Source of the DNA: Prevotella sp.
GTDB taxonomy: Bacteria; Bacteroidota; Bacteroidia; Bacteroidales; Bacteroidaceae
Assembly (NCBI GenBank): GCA_017469955.1
Contig: JAFUFJ010000006.1
Span: forward strand, 89,363-153,362
Direction of reading: 5' to 3'
DNA length: 64,000 bases
In this document: positions 17,494 to 26,612 of the stretch, in pieces
Numbering within the stretch: the stretch's first letter is position 1
Layout: each line of letters begins with the position of its first letter
Notes under the pieces: model-generated
Database searches by the model: none
Told to the model about the DNA's origin: nothing
The model's input: the letters and a program-made list of their open reading frames with translations, nothing else
Made by a program: the position numbers and the translations under genes

Positions 17494-18543
17494 ATGAAAC
17501 GAAACCGCCTATACTTGACCATCATATGTCAGGCTATTCTCTCCATAGCCTATGCACAACAACCGCGCACATCGGTTGTCGACGACTATCTTGACCGTAC
17601 CGGAACACCGCAGGAATCCTCGGCAGTAGCAACCGTGAAACACCTTCCGATGCTGGCAGAATACTATGAGAGTGCCTTCCCGCTTCTGCTTGACATGCCC
17701 GAGGTGGGCGACCGGGGCTTTCGCGAACTCATGCCTTTCGGCTTCTGTTTGAGCTCCGGTTCGGAGGTGCCGATGGCCGACAGCGGGACAGGATTCCCCC
17801 TTCCCTCTGCGAATTTGGCTGTCAGTCGGCCGATGAAGCTCTACAACCGCAGCCTTGCCGACAGTGTGCAGTATCTGTTTTGCGACAGCATGGTCTATGG
17901 CGTGCGCCTCTTTTCCGGGGCTGAAAAGGAAGAAGTGCGCCGGCTTTTGCAGCCCTATTTCGGGCAGCCTGACTATGAAAACCATGCAGGTTTGCTATAT
18001 AGCGACGACGACTATGCCGTGCGTTTCCACGAGCATGTCGGCCTTGAAGTATATTCGCTCTATCACTATCCGGCCGAAGAAACCCGTTTCCCGGGCGTCG
18101 TTCAGCGTCTCTGGCGACCGCCTTTCTTCCATGTCGCCATCTCAGACGCCGGTCTTGACGTGCCGATCGACTTGGCTTTCTTCAATCAGACCACCAAAGA
18201 GAACAACGTCCAGTCGGCCTTTCGCCTGGCGACTGATGACATTGGCCTGCGACAGATCACCTTCTTGACTCCCGACACGGTCTTCGTCTATGCCTTGTAT
18301 CCTGATGAACCACAGCTGCAGAAAGCCTCCCGGCGACCCATGCAGACCTGCATGCGCACCTTCGTCTCTCCCGATGTCATGCGACTGTTGGCCCGTGCGT
18401 CGCGCGTAGAAGTCGTCGTTGAAGGTTCGAAAGGCCGTGTTTCTTATGCGATGCCCATGTCTCAGCGCATGTCTCAGCGCATGGTCTACGAGCAGTTTCG
18501 CCGTATTTCCACCAATTTCCACGTAAAATATCCCCACTGGTAG
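17494..18543 (+). CDS. Secreted protein of unknown function in the polysaccharide locus
   Basis: Protein of 349 aa with a signal peptide (LYLTIICQAILSIAYA). No family is recognised. The middle looks like a mixed alpha/beta or beta-rich domain (FRELMPFGFCLSSGSEVP, GVVQRLWRPPFFHVAIS). Near the C terminus MSQRMSQRM reflects a tandem 12-nt duplication. It is tightly coupled to the toroid enzyme upstream (3 nt) and 20 nt from a GH43 gene, so a role in the same glycan pathway is likely. It could be an enzyme of a new family or an accessory protein. Confidence 0.6.
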   Translation: MKRNRLYLTIICQAILSIAYAQQPRTSVVDDYLDRTGTPQESSAVATVKHLPMLAEYYESAFPLLLDMPEVGDRGFRELMPFGFCLSSGSEVPMADSGTGFPLPSANLAVSRPMKLYNRSLADSVQYLFCDSMVYGVRLFSGAEKEEVRRLLQPYFGQPDYENHAGLLYSDDDYAVRFHEHVGLEVYSLYHYPAEETRFPGVVQRLWRPPFFHVAISDAGLDVPIDLAFFNQTTKENNVQSAFRLATDDIGLRQITFLTPDTVFVYALYPDEPQLQKASRRPMQTCMRTFVSPDVMRLLARASRVEVVVEGSKGRVSYAMPMSQRMSQRMVYEQFRRISTNFHVKYPHW

Positions 18544-18563
18544 AATCCTAAAAAACAAATAAT

Positions 18564-19664
18564 ATGACAATGAAGAACAAACTGATGTTGATGACTCTGG
18601 TCGCCATTCTTGCATGCGGTCTGGAGAGTTGCAAAGAGAAGGTGGTCACGATAGGGCTCACCTATGAGAATCCGCTGCTGGAGACAGGACCTGATCCGTG
18701 GGCCATCTACCACGACGGCTACTACTATTACATGAACACTGAGCAGTCTTGCCTGAAACTAAGGAAGACAACTGACGTCACCGACATTCGCAATGTCGAG
18801 GCGAAGACTATCTGGACCCCCACAGACTCGTCGAACATGTTCAACCTCTGGGCGCCCGAAATACACTATATTGACGGCGCATGGTATGCACTTTATGCAG
18901 CCGACGACGGCAACACCGACAACCATCAGCTCTATGTGTTGGAGAATAAAGCCGACGATCCCACGACGGGTGAGTTCGTGATGAAGGGCCGCATATCGAC
19001 CGATCCCGACAACAACTGGGCCATCGACGGCAGCTATTTCAAGCGCGGCGACGAGCTTTACATGGTTTGGTCGGGATGGCAGACGCGGAGAGTGGACGTC
19101 GAGACGCAGTGCATCTATATCGCACGCATGGAAAATCCGTGGACACTCGCCTCCGAGCGTGTGCTCATCTCGAAGCCCGAACTTGACTGGGAACGCCAAT
19201 ACATAGCCCCTGACGGAACGAAAATCGACCATGTCGTGTATGTGAACGAGGGTCCTCAACCCCTGTTTAGCCCAGACTCTACGCTCATACATGTGGTCTA
19301 TTCGGCCAGTGGATGCTGGACTCCCTACTACTCTTTGGGCTGCCTGACGGCCAAGAGTGATGCCGATTTGCTCGATCCTGCATCGTGGAAAAAGGCCCAG
19401 CAACCGTTCTTCCGCCAGTCGGAAGCCAACGGAGTCTTCGGCACGGGCCACAACTCTTTCTTCAAGAGTCCTGACGGAACAGAGGATTATTTGCTCTATC
19501 ACGCCCGCGACACCCAGACCGATCCGCCGGGCAAGGGCGACACACGTTCGCCGCGTGCGCAACGGTTTGAGTGGACTTCCGACGGCTATCCCCAGTTCGG
19601 AGAGCCCCTTCCAGCCCGTCAGCCCTTGTTCAAGCCGTCGGGAACAGTCGGACAAGAAGGGTAG
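18564..19664 (+). CDS. GH43 family glycoside hydrolase lipoprotein
   Basis: Protein of 366 aa with lipobox LESC. It is a single five-bladed beta-propeller without added modules. Likely catalytic residues: Asp in GPDPWAIYHDG (base), Asp in NNWAIDGSYF (pKa modulator) and Glu in NEGPQPLF (acid). Also typical are NLWAPEIHYIDGAWY and FGTGHNSFF. GH43 enzymes of this length are mostly exo-acting alpha-L-arabinofuranosidases or beta-xylosidases. It is the last enzyme of the locus before its regulator. ATG codons 1 and 3 are both possible starts. Confidence 0.85.
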   Translation: MTMKNKLMLMTLVAILACGLESCKEKVVTIGLTYENPLLETGPDPWAIYHDGYYYYMNTEQSCLKLRKTTDVTDIRNVEAKTIWTPTDSSNMFNLWAPEIHYIDGAWYALYAADDGNTDNHQLYVLENKADDPTTGEFVMKGRISTDPDNNWAIDGSYFKRGDELYMVWSGWQTRRVDVETQCIYIARMENPWTLASERVLISKPELDWERQYIAPDGTKIDHVVYVNEGPQPLFSPDSTLIHVVYSASGCWTPYYSLGCLTAKSDADLLDPASWKKAQQPFFRQSEANGVFGTGHNSFFKSPDGTEDYLLYHARDTQTDPPGKGDTRSPRAQRFEWTSDGYPQFGEPLPARQPLFKPSGTVGQEG

Positions 19665-19727
19665 GAAGCACCCGTCTGTCCCCTTGATCGGATGATGTCC
19701 TGACCTGCCTGTCGGCCCGTCGTGCCC

Positions 19728-19834
19728 GAGAAAGCTATCCTTTCAGGCCGAGAAGTCATAGACTTCAGGTCGAGAAAGCTAAGGGTTATTGGGATGAAAG
19801 CTAAGACTTCTGACCCTAAAAGCTAAGCTTTCTC
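19728..19834. repeat. 107-nt five-word dyad element, copy 2
   Basis: Words: GAGAAAGCTATCCTTTCAG, GAGAAGTCATAGACTTCAG, GAGAAAGCTAAGGGTTATT, ATGAAAGCTAAGACTTCTG, CTAAAAGCTAAGCTTTCTC, separated by GCC, GTC, GGG, ACC. It ends 53 nt before the regulator's start codon and may lie in its leader. Confidence 0.9.
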
Positions 19835-19887
19835 GGCGAGATGGGAATGCCGTCTTTCAGACAACACTTGTCGTTAATGCCTGCACT

Positions 19888-22800
19888 ATGAAAAAAATAT
19901 CCCTTACCGTCATACTGTCCTTGGCCAGCCTGGTCGTCGCAATGGCCCAGTCCGACTATCGTTTCCGCCATTACGGCAGCCTTTCGGGGTTGTCTCACAA
20001 CACCGTGCTGAGCCTCTTCCAGGACCGTAAGGGCTTTATCTGGGTCGGAACAAAGAACGGACTCAACCGCTTCGACGGCAGCGAGTTTAAGATCTATCTG
20101 CGTAACGAGGCCCCCGGGGGGCTCTGCAACAGCATTGTCAACAGCATTGCCGAAGACACAGACGGACAGCTTTGGGTAGCTACCGACAACGGACTCTCGG
20201 TCTATGACCCCACCAGGGATGCCTTTCATGGGCTTGATGTGTCGACGGCTGACGGCAGAAAGGTGGGCGGATACGTGCGCATGGTGCAGTCCGACGGTGC
20301 AGGACGCATGTGGATTCTCTCGGGCGGAGGCCTTTTTCTCTACGAGTCGCCCGCCGTTTCAGGAGTTGAAGCACCGCGGCTCAAGCTTGTCAACAGCCTC
20401 CTTCGCAACCTGACTTCTCGAAACCCCACGTGCATCTTCCTCGACTCTCTCTCCAACGCCTATCTGGGTTTCCACGGAGTAGGCATCGTGAAATACAACG
20501 CGAAGACCGACCAAAGCCAGCTGCTTGCCTCGTCAGATCTCATCGCGACAGCCATCAGTTCATACGACGATCAACGACTCATCGTCGGCACACGCGATGG
20601 AGGTGCCTACCTCATCAGCCGTCGAGGCTCCTCACCAGAGCCAGTAGAGCTCGGAAACGGCAACGTCTATGTGCGCTGCATCGAGCACGATGCCGACGGG
20701 CGAGTGTGGATAGGATCAGAAGAAGGAGCCTTCATTCTCGACAGCCGGCACGACCGTTCAGCCCCGGAGGTCACCCACATCGTCAAGGATCCCACCGACA
20801 CTTCATCCCTTTCCGACAATGCCATCTACTCGTTGTTGCGCGACAATGCCGGAGGCATGTGGCTGGGTTCCTACTTTGGAGGCATCGACTTCATGCCCGA
20901 CCGCCGCAACAAGTTCGTCACCTATCACCCCCAGTACAACCGTAATTCAGTGACAGGTCAGCGCGTCAGAGACTTCGTTGAAGACCGGGAAGGCTTCATC
21001 TGGATAGGCACAGAGGACAACGGTCTCTGCCGCTACGACCCCTCTTCAGGACGGTTTGAACCCGCAACGACGGCCAGCGACACCGACCTTTCCCACGTCA
21101 ATATCCAGTGTCTTACCCTCATCGGCGATACCAAACTGTGGATCGGAACCTACACCCAAGGTATCTTTGTCTATGACATCAGCACCCGACACGTGCGTCA
21201 CTACGACAACCTCTCAAACAATGATGTCTTTGCCATCTATGCCGACAGCCGGGGAAACATCTGGGTCGGCTCGTCAACATGTTGCTATACATACGACGAG
21301 AAGAGCAACAGCTTCAGCTATTTTGAGCCCTTGGGCATCTGCTTCGTGAGCGATATACTGGAAGACAGCGAGCAAAACATCTGGTTCACCTCCTACAATC
21401 ATGGGGTGATGCGCTACAACTGCACGACGAAAGAGGTCAGAAACTTCACCTACAACCCTTCTGATGAAGCCTCGATATGCTACGATCGCGTCACTTGCGG
21501 CTATCTGGACAGCAGCGGAACCCTATGGTTTGCCTCCGAGGACGGCGGTATGTGCCGGTATAACAGGCAAACAGAGAACTTCACACGCCTTACCACTGCC
21601 GACGGCTTGCCAAGCAATGCTGTATATAAAATACTGGAGGACGACAGCCACATGTTGTGGGTAAGTACCAGTAATGGCTTGGCAGTCGTCAATCCAGAGA
21701 CCATGAAAGTGACCTCGCTCTACGGCATACAAAGCGGTCTTCAGGCCAAACAGTTCAACTATAATTCGGGCATTCTGCTCGAAAACGGTCGAATGCTCTT
21801 CGGCAGTATCGACGGCTTTATGGCCTTCGATCCGCGCTCTTTCAGTCAGCGAAGCATGCCTCGGAAGGTCGTGCTCACGGGACTTTATGTCTACAATCAG
21901 CTCGTCAGTGCCGGAGAAAGCCCGCAGACGCTCGACAAAGCCATCTCCTATGCCAGCCGCATCAGCCTGAAGCACGACCAGGAAACCTTCACCTTGAGCT
22001 TCTCGACGCTTGACTATGAGAGCGAGGGCAGGGGCATGTTTGCCTATAAGCTCGAAGAGTTCGACAAGCAATGGAACTATGTCAGCGACGCCAACCGCAT
22101 CTCCTATCACTCTATTCCCTCAGGCAGCTACCGCTTCTGCATACGCTATATGACCGACCTTTCTGACGAAAGCGGGCCGCTGACCTGCATCGACATACGC
22201 ATTTCTCCGCCCTGGTGGCAGTCGATATGGGCCTATGTAGCCTATCTTCTGGCAGGTCTTGCGGTGGGATATGCCGTCTTTCACAGCGTGCTGCGCCACA
22301 AGAACAGGGTGGCAAGGGAAAAGAAAGAGGAGGAGGAACGCCTGAGAAAAGAAGAACTCTATCAGTCGAAGATCGAGTTCTTCACCTCGATTGCCCACGA
22401 GATTCGTACACCTGTCACCCTCATCAAGGCTCCCCTTGAATACATAATGACGCAGCATCCTGACCCAGAATCGACGAGAGAAAACCTCCAGACCATTGAG
22501 CGAAACTCGGAGCGATTGCAGGTGTTGGTCAACCAGTTGCTTGACTTTCGCAAGGTAGAAGCCAAGTCGTTCAAGCTCTCCATGCACGTGCTGGATGTCA
22601 GAGAACTGACACGGAAGACGGTGGAAAGGTTTGAGCCTACGGCACGCTTACGTAACCTTCGTGTCACACTTTCCTTGCCCGACGAGCCCCTGATGGCTTG
22701 CATTGACGAGGAGGCAACGACCAAGATACTGAGCAATCTGCTGAGCAATGCCATCAAGTATGCCGAGACCTATGTGTCGCTGTCGCTGAAAGTCGACGGC

Positions 22801-23880
22801 AAGACGGGCATGTTTGTGTTCACCGAGCATAATGATGGTGCGCTGATACCCGAAGACATGCGCGAGAGAATCTTCGAGGCTTTTGTGCAGGTAAGGAACG
22901 AGCACGTCTCGAGACAAGGCTCGGGCATCGGGCTGGCTCTGGCTCTTTCTCTGGCACAACTGCAAGGGGGGCGCATCTATCTCGACACCCATGCGGCCGA
23001 CAACTGTTTCGTTGTTGAGCTGCCTGTCAATACACCTGTGCCCCAGAATGCCGATGCTTCAGCAGGAGAAACGGCTCCCGAGCCCGGGGCTTTGGCCAGG
23101 AATGCCGACGAGAACAAGCGTCAACGCTCGCCGCTGCCCACGGTGATGGTGGTCGAGGACGATGCCGAGTTGCAGCAGTTCCTCGTAAGGTTGTTCTCGG
23201 GAAAGTACAACATTCTGGCCGTCAACAACGGAGCAGAGGCGATGGATTTGCTGAGGAGTGAGATCATCAACCTGGTGATTTCCGACATTATGATGCCCGA
23301 GATGGACGGCTTGGAGCTCTGCCGTACGCTCAAGGCCGATATCGAAACGTGCCATATTCCCATCATACTGCTCACGGCAAAGACCACTCTTACCAACAAG
23401 ATCGAGGGACTTGAGAGCGGTGCAGATGCCTACATTGAGAAGCCCTTCTCTACCGGACATCTGTCGGCTCAGGTGGAAAACCTGCTCGAGAGCCGCAGGA
23501 AGCTGCGCGAGAACTTTGCCAATGATCCCTTTGTCGCCACGAAGACAATCGCCCACGACAAGGCCGATGAAGAGTTTCTCGGTCGTCTGACCTCCATCAT
23601 CAGGCAGCGGCTTGAGGACGAAGAGTTTGACGTCGACCGCCTTGCTGCCGAAATGAACATGAGCCGAAGCAGCCTGCATCGCAAGATAAAGGCTATCGCC
23701 GACCAGACGCCCAACGACTTCATCCGCATCATAAGGCTCAAGAGAGCGGCCGAGTTGTTGCAGGATGGTCGCTATCGAGTCAACGAAGTATGCATGATGG
23801 TGGGCATACGTTCCATGTCATATTTCTCAAAAGCTTTCTACCGACAGTTCGGCAAACTGCCCAAGGACTTTATGAAGTGA
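19888..23880 (+). CDS. Hybrid two-component system regulator (HTCS)
   Basis: Protein of 1330 aa. After a signal peptide, the periplasmic sensor has repeated propeller motifs (FIWVGTKNGLNRFDG, LWVATDNGLSVYD, FIWIGTEDNGLCRYD) and a Y_Y_Y domain (about 690-770). A membrane helix at about 778-801 leads to a HisKA domain with phospho-acceptor His837 (IAHEIRTPVT), an HATPase domain (LLSNAIKYA, RQGSGIGLALA), a receiver with Asp1133 (VISDIMMPEMDG) and an AraC-type DNA-binding domain (about 1225-1330). HTCS proteins bind the locus's own glycan fragment and activate its genes. In the ATPase domain the usual DxGxG reads NDGALI, a variant worth noting. Confidence 0.95.
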   Translation: MKKISLTVILSLASLVVAMAQSDYRFRHYGSLSGLSHNTVLSLFQDRKGFIWVGTKNGLNRFDGSEFKIYLRNEAPGGLCNSIVNSIAEDTDGQLWVATDNGLSVYDPTRDAFHGLDVSTADGRKVGGYVRMVQSDGAGRMWILSGGGLFLYESPAVSGVEAPRLKLVNSLLRNLTSRNPTCIFLDSLSNAYLGFHGVGIVKYNAKTDQSQLLASSDLIATAISSYDDQRLIVGTRDGGAYLISRRGSSPEPVELGNGNVYVRCIEHDADGRVWIGSEEGAFILDSRHDRSAPEVTHIVKDPTDTSSLSDNAIYSLLRDNAGGMWLGSYFGGIDFMPDRRNKFVTYHPQYNRNSVTGQRVRDFVEDREGFIWIGTEDNGLCRYDPSSGRFEPATTASDTDLSHVNIQCLTLIGDTKLWIGTYTQGIFVYDISTRHVRHYDNLSNNDVFAIYADSRGNIWVGSSTCCYTYDEKSNSFSYFEPLGICFVSDILEDSEQNIWFTSYNHGVMRYNCTTKEVRNFTYNPSDEASICYDRVTCGYLDSSGTLWFASEDGGMCRYNRQTENFTRLTTADGLPSNAVYKILEDDSHMLWVSTSNGLAVVNPETMKVTSLYGIQSGLQAKQFNYNSGILLENGRMLFGSIDGFMAFDPRSFSQRSMPRKVVLTGLYVYNQLVSAGESPQTLDKAISYASRISLKHDQETFTLSFSTLDYESEGRGMFAYKLEEFDKQWNYVSDANRISYHSIPSGSYRFCIRYMTDLSDESGPLTCIDIRISPPWWQSIWAYVAYLLAGLAVGYAVFHSVLRHKNRVAREKKEEEERLRKEELYQSKIEFFTSIAHEIRTPVTLIKAPLEYIMTQHPDPESTRENLQTIERNSERLQVLVNQLLDFRKVEAKSFKLSMHVLDVRELTRKTVERFEPTARLRNLRVTLSLPDEPLMACIDEEATTKILSNLLSNAIKYAETYVSLSLKVDGKTGMFVFTEHNDGALIPEDMRERIFEAFVQVRNEHVSRQGSGIGLALALSLAQLQGGRIYLDTHAADNCFVVELPVNTPVPQNADASAGETAPEPGALARNADENKRQRSPLPTVMVVEDDAELQQFLVRLFSGKYNILAVNNGAEAMDLLRSEIINLVISDIMMPEMDGLELCRTLKADIETCHIPIILLTAKTTLTNKIEGLESGADAYIEKPFSTGHLSAQVENLLESRRKLRENFANDPFVATKTIAHDKADEEFLGRLTSIIRQRLEDEEFDVDRLAAEMNMSRSSLHRKIKAIADQTPNDFIRIIRLKRAAELLQDGRYRVNEVCMMVGIRSMSYFSKAFYRQFGKLPKDFMK

Positions 23881-23972
23881 GCACCGCATACGGCTGCCGT
23901 GCGGGCTTCATTCCTCACCCCTCAGCCACAGCCGGCGGTTCTTTGCGCCCCGAATCGCCCGCCGTTCCCGCG

Positions 23973-24035
23973 CATACATCTATGGTGTATGCTTCATACA
24001 TCTGCCTGGTATGGTCCATACATCATAGATGTACA
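23973..24035. repeat. 63-nt three-word dyad array, vocabulary C
   Basis: Words CATACATCTATGGTGTATG, CATACATCTGCCTGGTATG, CATACATCATAGATGTACA with spacers CTT and GTC: exactly 19+3+19+3+19. First and third words are near reverse complements. It lies between two convergent genes. Confidence 0.8.
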
Positions 24036-24083
24036 CCCAAGAAAGGGCAGCTTTCTCGCAGCGAGCGGTCAGGACTGTACACG

Positions 24084-24114
24084 AAAAAGGCCGGCCTCCA
24101 TGCAGAGACCGGCC
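24084..24114 (-). terminator. Terminator of the GH27 gene
   Basis: On the minus strand, GGCCGGTCTC pairs with GGAGGCCGGCC apart from a bulge, followed by TTTTT. Confidence 0.75.
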
Positions 24115-24137
24115 AGAAATATGTAGTCTGAAAAAGC

Positions 24138-26342
24138 TTATTTCACCTTGAAAAGCTTCACTCCGTGGGTCGGAAGGATGAAACTGTCGTAGCTTGCAGC
24201 AAGGTCTTTCTGGCGCCAAAGGTCGCGAACGACGGAGTGACTGGCAATGCCTGCCTGCTTGAACACGTCCTTCAGACTGCAGCTGAGCGCCTCGTTGCCC
24301 ACGTTGAAGATGCCCACCGCCTGGCTTCCGTCAGCCAGAGGACGCACCCATACCTGCAATGCATCGCCGGCAACAACCTGCTTTGCCTGGCGCCCAAGCA
24401 CGTCTTGGTTGACGGCATTCACCTCGTTGTTGCAGAGAAGGGCCACCGTGAAATCGTCCATCTGGGCCACATCGCAGCCAATCAGCATGTTGGCAGCCAG
24501 CAGAGCCCATAGCGAAATGTGGGTGTATTGTTCGTCGGGCGTCAGACGAGTGTCGCGCAAGTTGGCACTCCAGCCCACCTTTCCCACGATGAGCATGTCG
24601 GGATCATTCCAGTGACCCGGCCCGGCATAGGGCTCAAGGCCAACCTGTCTGCAGAAGCCTATGTCGTAAAGCGACTCCCAAGTGTCGGTGATGTCGCCCG
24701 TCGTACGCCATGAATTAGCATCAACAGCATGGCCCCATTTCCACACATCGGCCATGCCATACTGGCAGAGCGAGTAGAAAATGTCGCGAGGCTGCTCACG
24801 AAGATACTGCTGCATCTTCAGGTATGGACGCACGTAGGCTGCCACCGAATGGTCGTTGTGCTTGGCATACTCGCGGCCATATCCGCACCAGTCGTACTTC
24901 AAGTAGTCCACTCCCCATTCGTTATAGGTCTTGGCATCCTGCTCTTCATGGTCGATCGAGCCCAGGTAGCGTCCGCAAGTATAGTCGCCGGGCGAAGAGT
25001 ATATGCCGAACTTCAGGCCGTTGGCGTGCAGCCAGTCGCCCAGTCCTTTCATGTCGGGGAACTTCTCGTTGGTGGCAATGGTGCCGTCGGCGTTGCGCTT
25101 GGCAGCTTCCCAAGCGTCGTCAACGTTGATATAGCTGTAGCCATAGTCGGCAAGTCCTTTGTCGATAATGGCCTGAGCCGACGATATTACCTTCTCCTGC
25201 GACACCGAAAGTCCCCAGCAGTTCCACGAGTTCCAGCCCATAGGAGGCGTAAGAGCTATCTTCTCGCCGACCTTCAGCGTAAAGGCCTGCTCGGTCTTTC
25301 CCTTGCCATTCTCGGCCACAAAGGTCAGCTTGTAGTTGCCGGCTTTTGCCACTTTACCCGATAAGACACCGCTGTTCTCGTCCACTTTCAGCCCCTCCGG
25401 CAGGTTGCGGATGCTGTATTTCATCGGTTTTTCACCAGAGAACGCCATGCGAAGTATCACGGGAGAGCCCGTGCGAACGCCGTATACCAGCGGACCATTG
25501 TAGCGTGGCGTGGCAGGAGCGGCCGGAGTTAAGATGTACTTGGGTGTATAGTAGCGGGTCATTTTGCTGCCCGTTTTCAAGTCGGTATAGGTGGCTTTCA
25601 GCGAAACTTGCTTGTGAATGTCATAGGGAAAAGCCAGCACTGAAGCCTTCTTGCCGACGTTCTTCGTCAGAGAAGCCATCGGGTGGTTGTCCTCAAGGTC
25701 GGCAGATTCGACGGTGAGCACTCCTTTTTCAGATGCTTTAGACTCGACGCTGATGTTGCAGATTGGCTGCCCGTTGGCAGAAGTCTTTTCAGAGAAGCGG
25801 ATGTCAACCACATCCTCCAACGTCACGGGACCTACCGAAACAACCCCGTCATAGATGCCTCCGGGATCGTTCCCGTTGTAGACTCTTACGGCAATAACGT
25901 TCTCTTGGTTCCACTTGATGAGGCCGGTTGGCACGATATATTCGCGCAGATCATCATAGGCCATGCGGTATCCATTCTTGTCATTGGGCATCGAACCGGT
26001 CTTGCCCACAAGCTTTCCATTGACGAAAGTCTCGTCGCAGTCGTCGACCTTGGCAACAGAAACCTTCACAAAATCTTTGCTATATGCATCGGAAAGGACA
26101 GACTTCGGAATCACGACCCGCATGCGATACCATGCATAATTATTAGGGTTCTTCACGCCAAACTCAGTCCATAACTGGCCGACAGGTACGGTTTCCCACC
26201 CGGAATCGTCAAAATTCGGCCTGCTCCATGCGACATTATCGCCGGTCTGGAAGCGTGCTTCACTGACTGTTACCTTTTGCGCTTGCGCCGAAAGCAAGCC
26301 CATGGCCGCGACGACCATGCCTAAAAATCGTTGTTTTCTCAT
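24138..26342 (-). CDS. Secreted GH27 alpha-galactosidase, three-domain
   Basis: Protein of 734 aa with a signal peptide (LGMVVAAMGLLSAQAQ). Order: a jelly-roll carbohydrate-binding-like domain (about 25-180, WETVPVGQLWTEFGV), a second beta domain, an Ig-like repeat (about 305-360, IRNLPEGLKVDENSGVLSG), then the GH27 barrel from LTPPMGWNSWNCWG. The nucleophile is Asp in YLKYDWC; the acid/base is probably Asp in TGDITDTW. The C-terminal beta domain ends at GVKLFKVK. GH27 enzymes release terminal alpha-galactose, for example from galactomannan side chains. It is monocistronic, divergent from pnp. Confidence 0.9.
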   Translation of the reverse strand: MRKQRFLGMVVAAMGLLSAQAQKVTVSEARFQTGDNVAWSRPNFDDSGWETVPVGQLWTEFGVKNPNNYAWYRMRVVIPKSVLSDAYSKDFVKVSVAKVDDCDETFVNGKLVGKTGSMPNDKNGYRMAYDDLREYIVPTGLIKWNQENVIAVRVYNGNDPGGIYDGVVSVGPVTLEDVVDIRFSEKTSANGQPICNISVESKASEKGVLTVESADLEDNHPMASLTKNVGKKASVLAFPYDIHKQVSLKATYTDLKTGSKMTRYYTPKYILTPAAPATPRYNGPLVYGVRTGSPVILRMAFSGEKPMKYSIRNLPEGLKVDENSGVLSGKVAKAGNYKLTFVAENGKGKTEQAFTLKVGEKIALTPPMGWNSWNCWGLSVSQEKVISSAQAIIDKGLADYGYSYINVDDAWEAAKRNADGTIATNEKFPDMKGLGDWLHANGLKFGIYSSPGDYTCGRYLGSIDHEEQDAKTYNEWGVDYLKYDWCGYGREYAKHNDHSVAAYVRPYLKMQQYLREQPRDIFYSLCQYGMADVWKWGHAVDANSWRTTGDITDTWESLYDIGFCRQVGLEPYAGPGHWNDPDMLIVGKVGWSANLRDTRLTPDEQYTHISLWALLAANMLIGCDVAQMDDFTVALLCNNEVNAVNQDVLGRQAKQVVAGDALQVWVRPLADGSQAVGIFNVGNEALSCSLKDVFKQAGIASHSVVRDLWRQKDLAASYDSFILPTHGVKLFKVK

Positions 26343-26376
26343 GATGTTTTTAAAGTTATATAAATGTGATTCGCTG

Positions 26377-26384
26377 CAAAGTTA
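26377..26384 (-). promoter_or_regulatory. -7 box for the GH27 gene
   Basis: TAACTTTG on the minus strand, 35 nt before the start codon. Confidence 0.6.
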
Positions 26385-26448
26385 CAACATAAATTCATAA
26401 AAAAAGAAAATAAATTTGTGTTTATTCTTTTAATATCAATATTTTATC

Positions 26449-26456
26449 TACCTTTG
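26449..26456 (+). promoter_or_regulatory. -7 box for pnp
   Basis: TACCTTTG followed by a leader of about 150 nt. A long leader is consistent with the post-transcriptional autoregulation known for pnp in other bacteria, though no specific structure was identified. Confidence 0.55.
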
Positions 26457-26612
26457 CACGGCTTTTGTCCATAACCCTTTCACGGCGAGAATGCAGACGG
26501 CGGTTTGGCAGAGAGGCATCAGACGGGACAACGGACACTGGCAAGACACAAGTTAAGAAGATGCAAATTATTAGATGTTTGATAAAACAATAAAGTATTT
26601 TTTGATTTTTAG

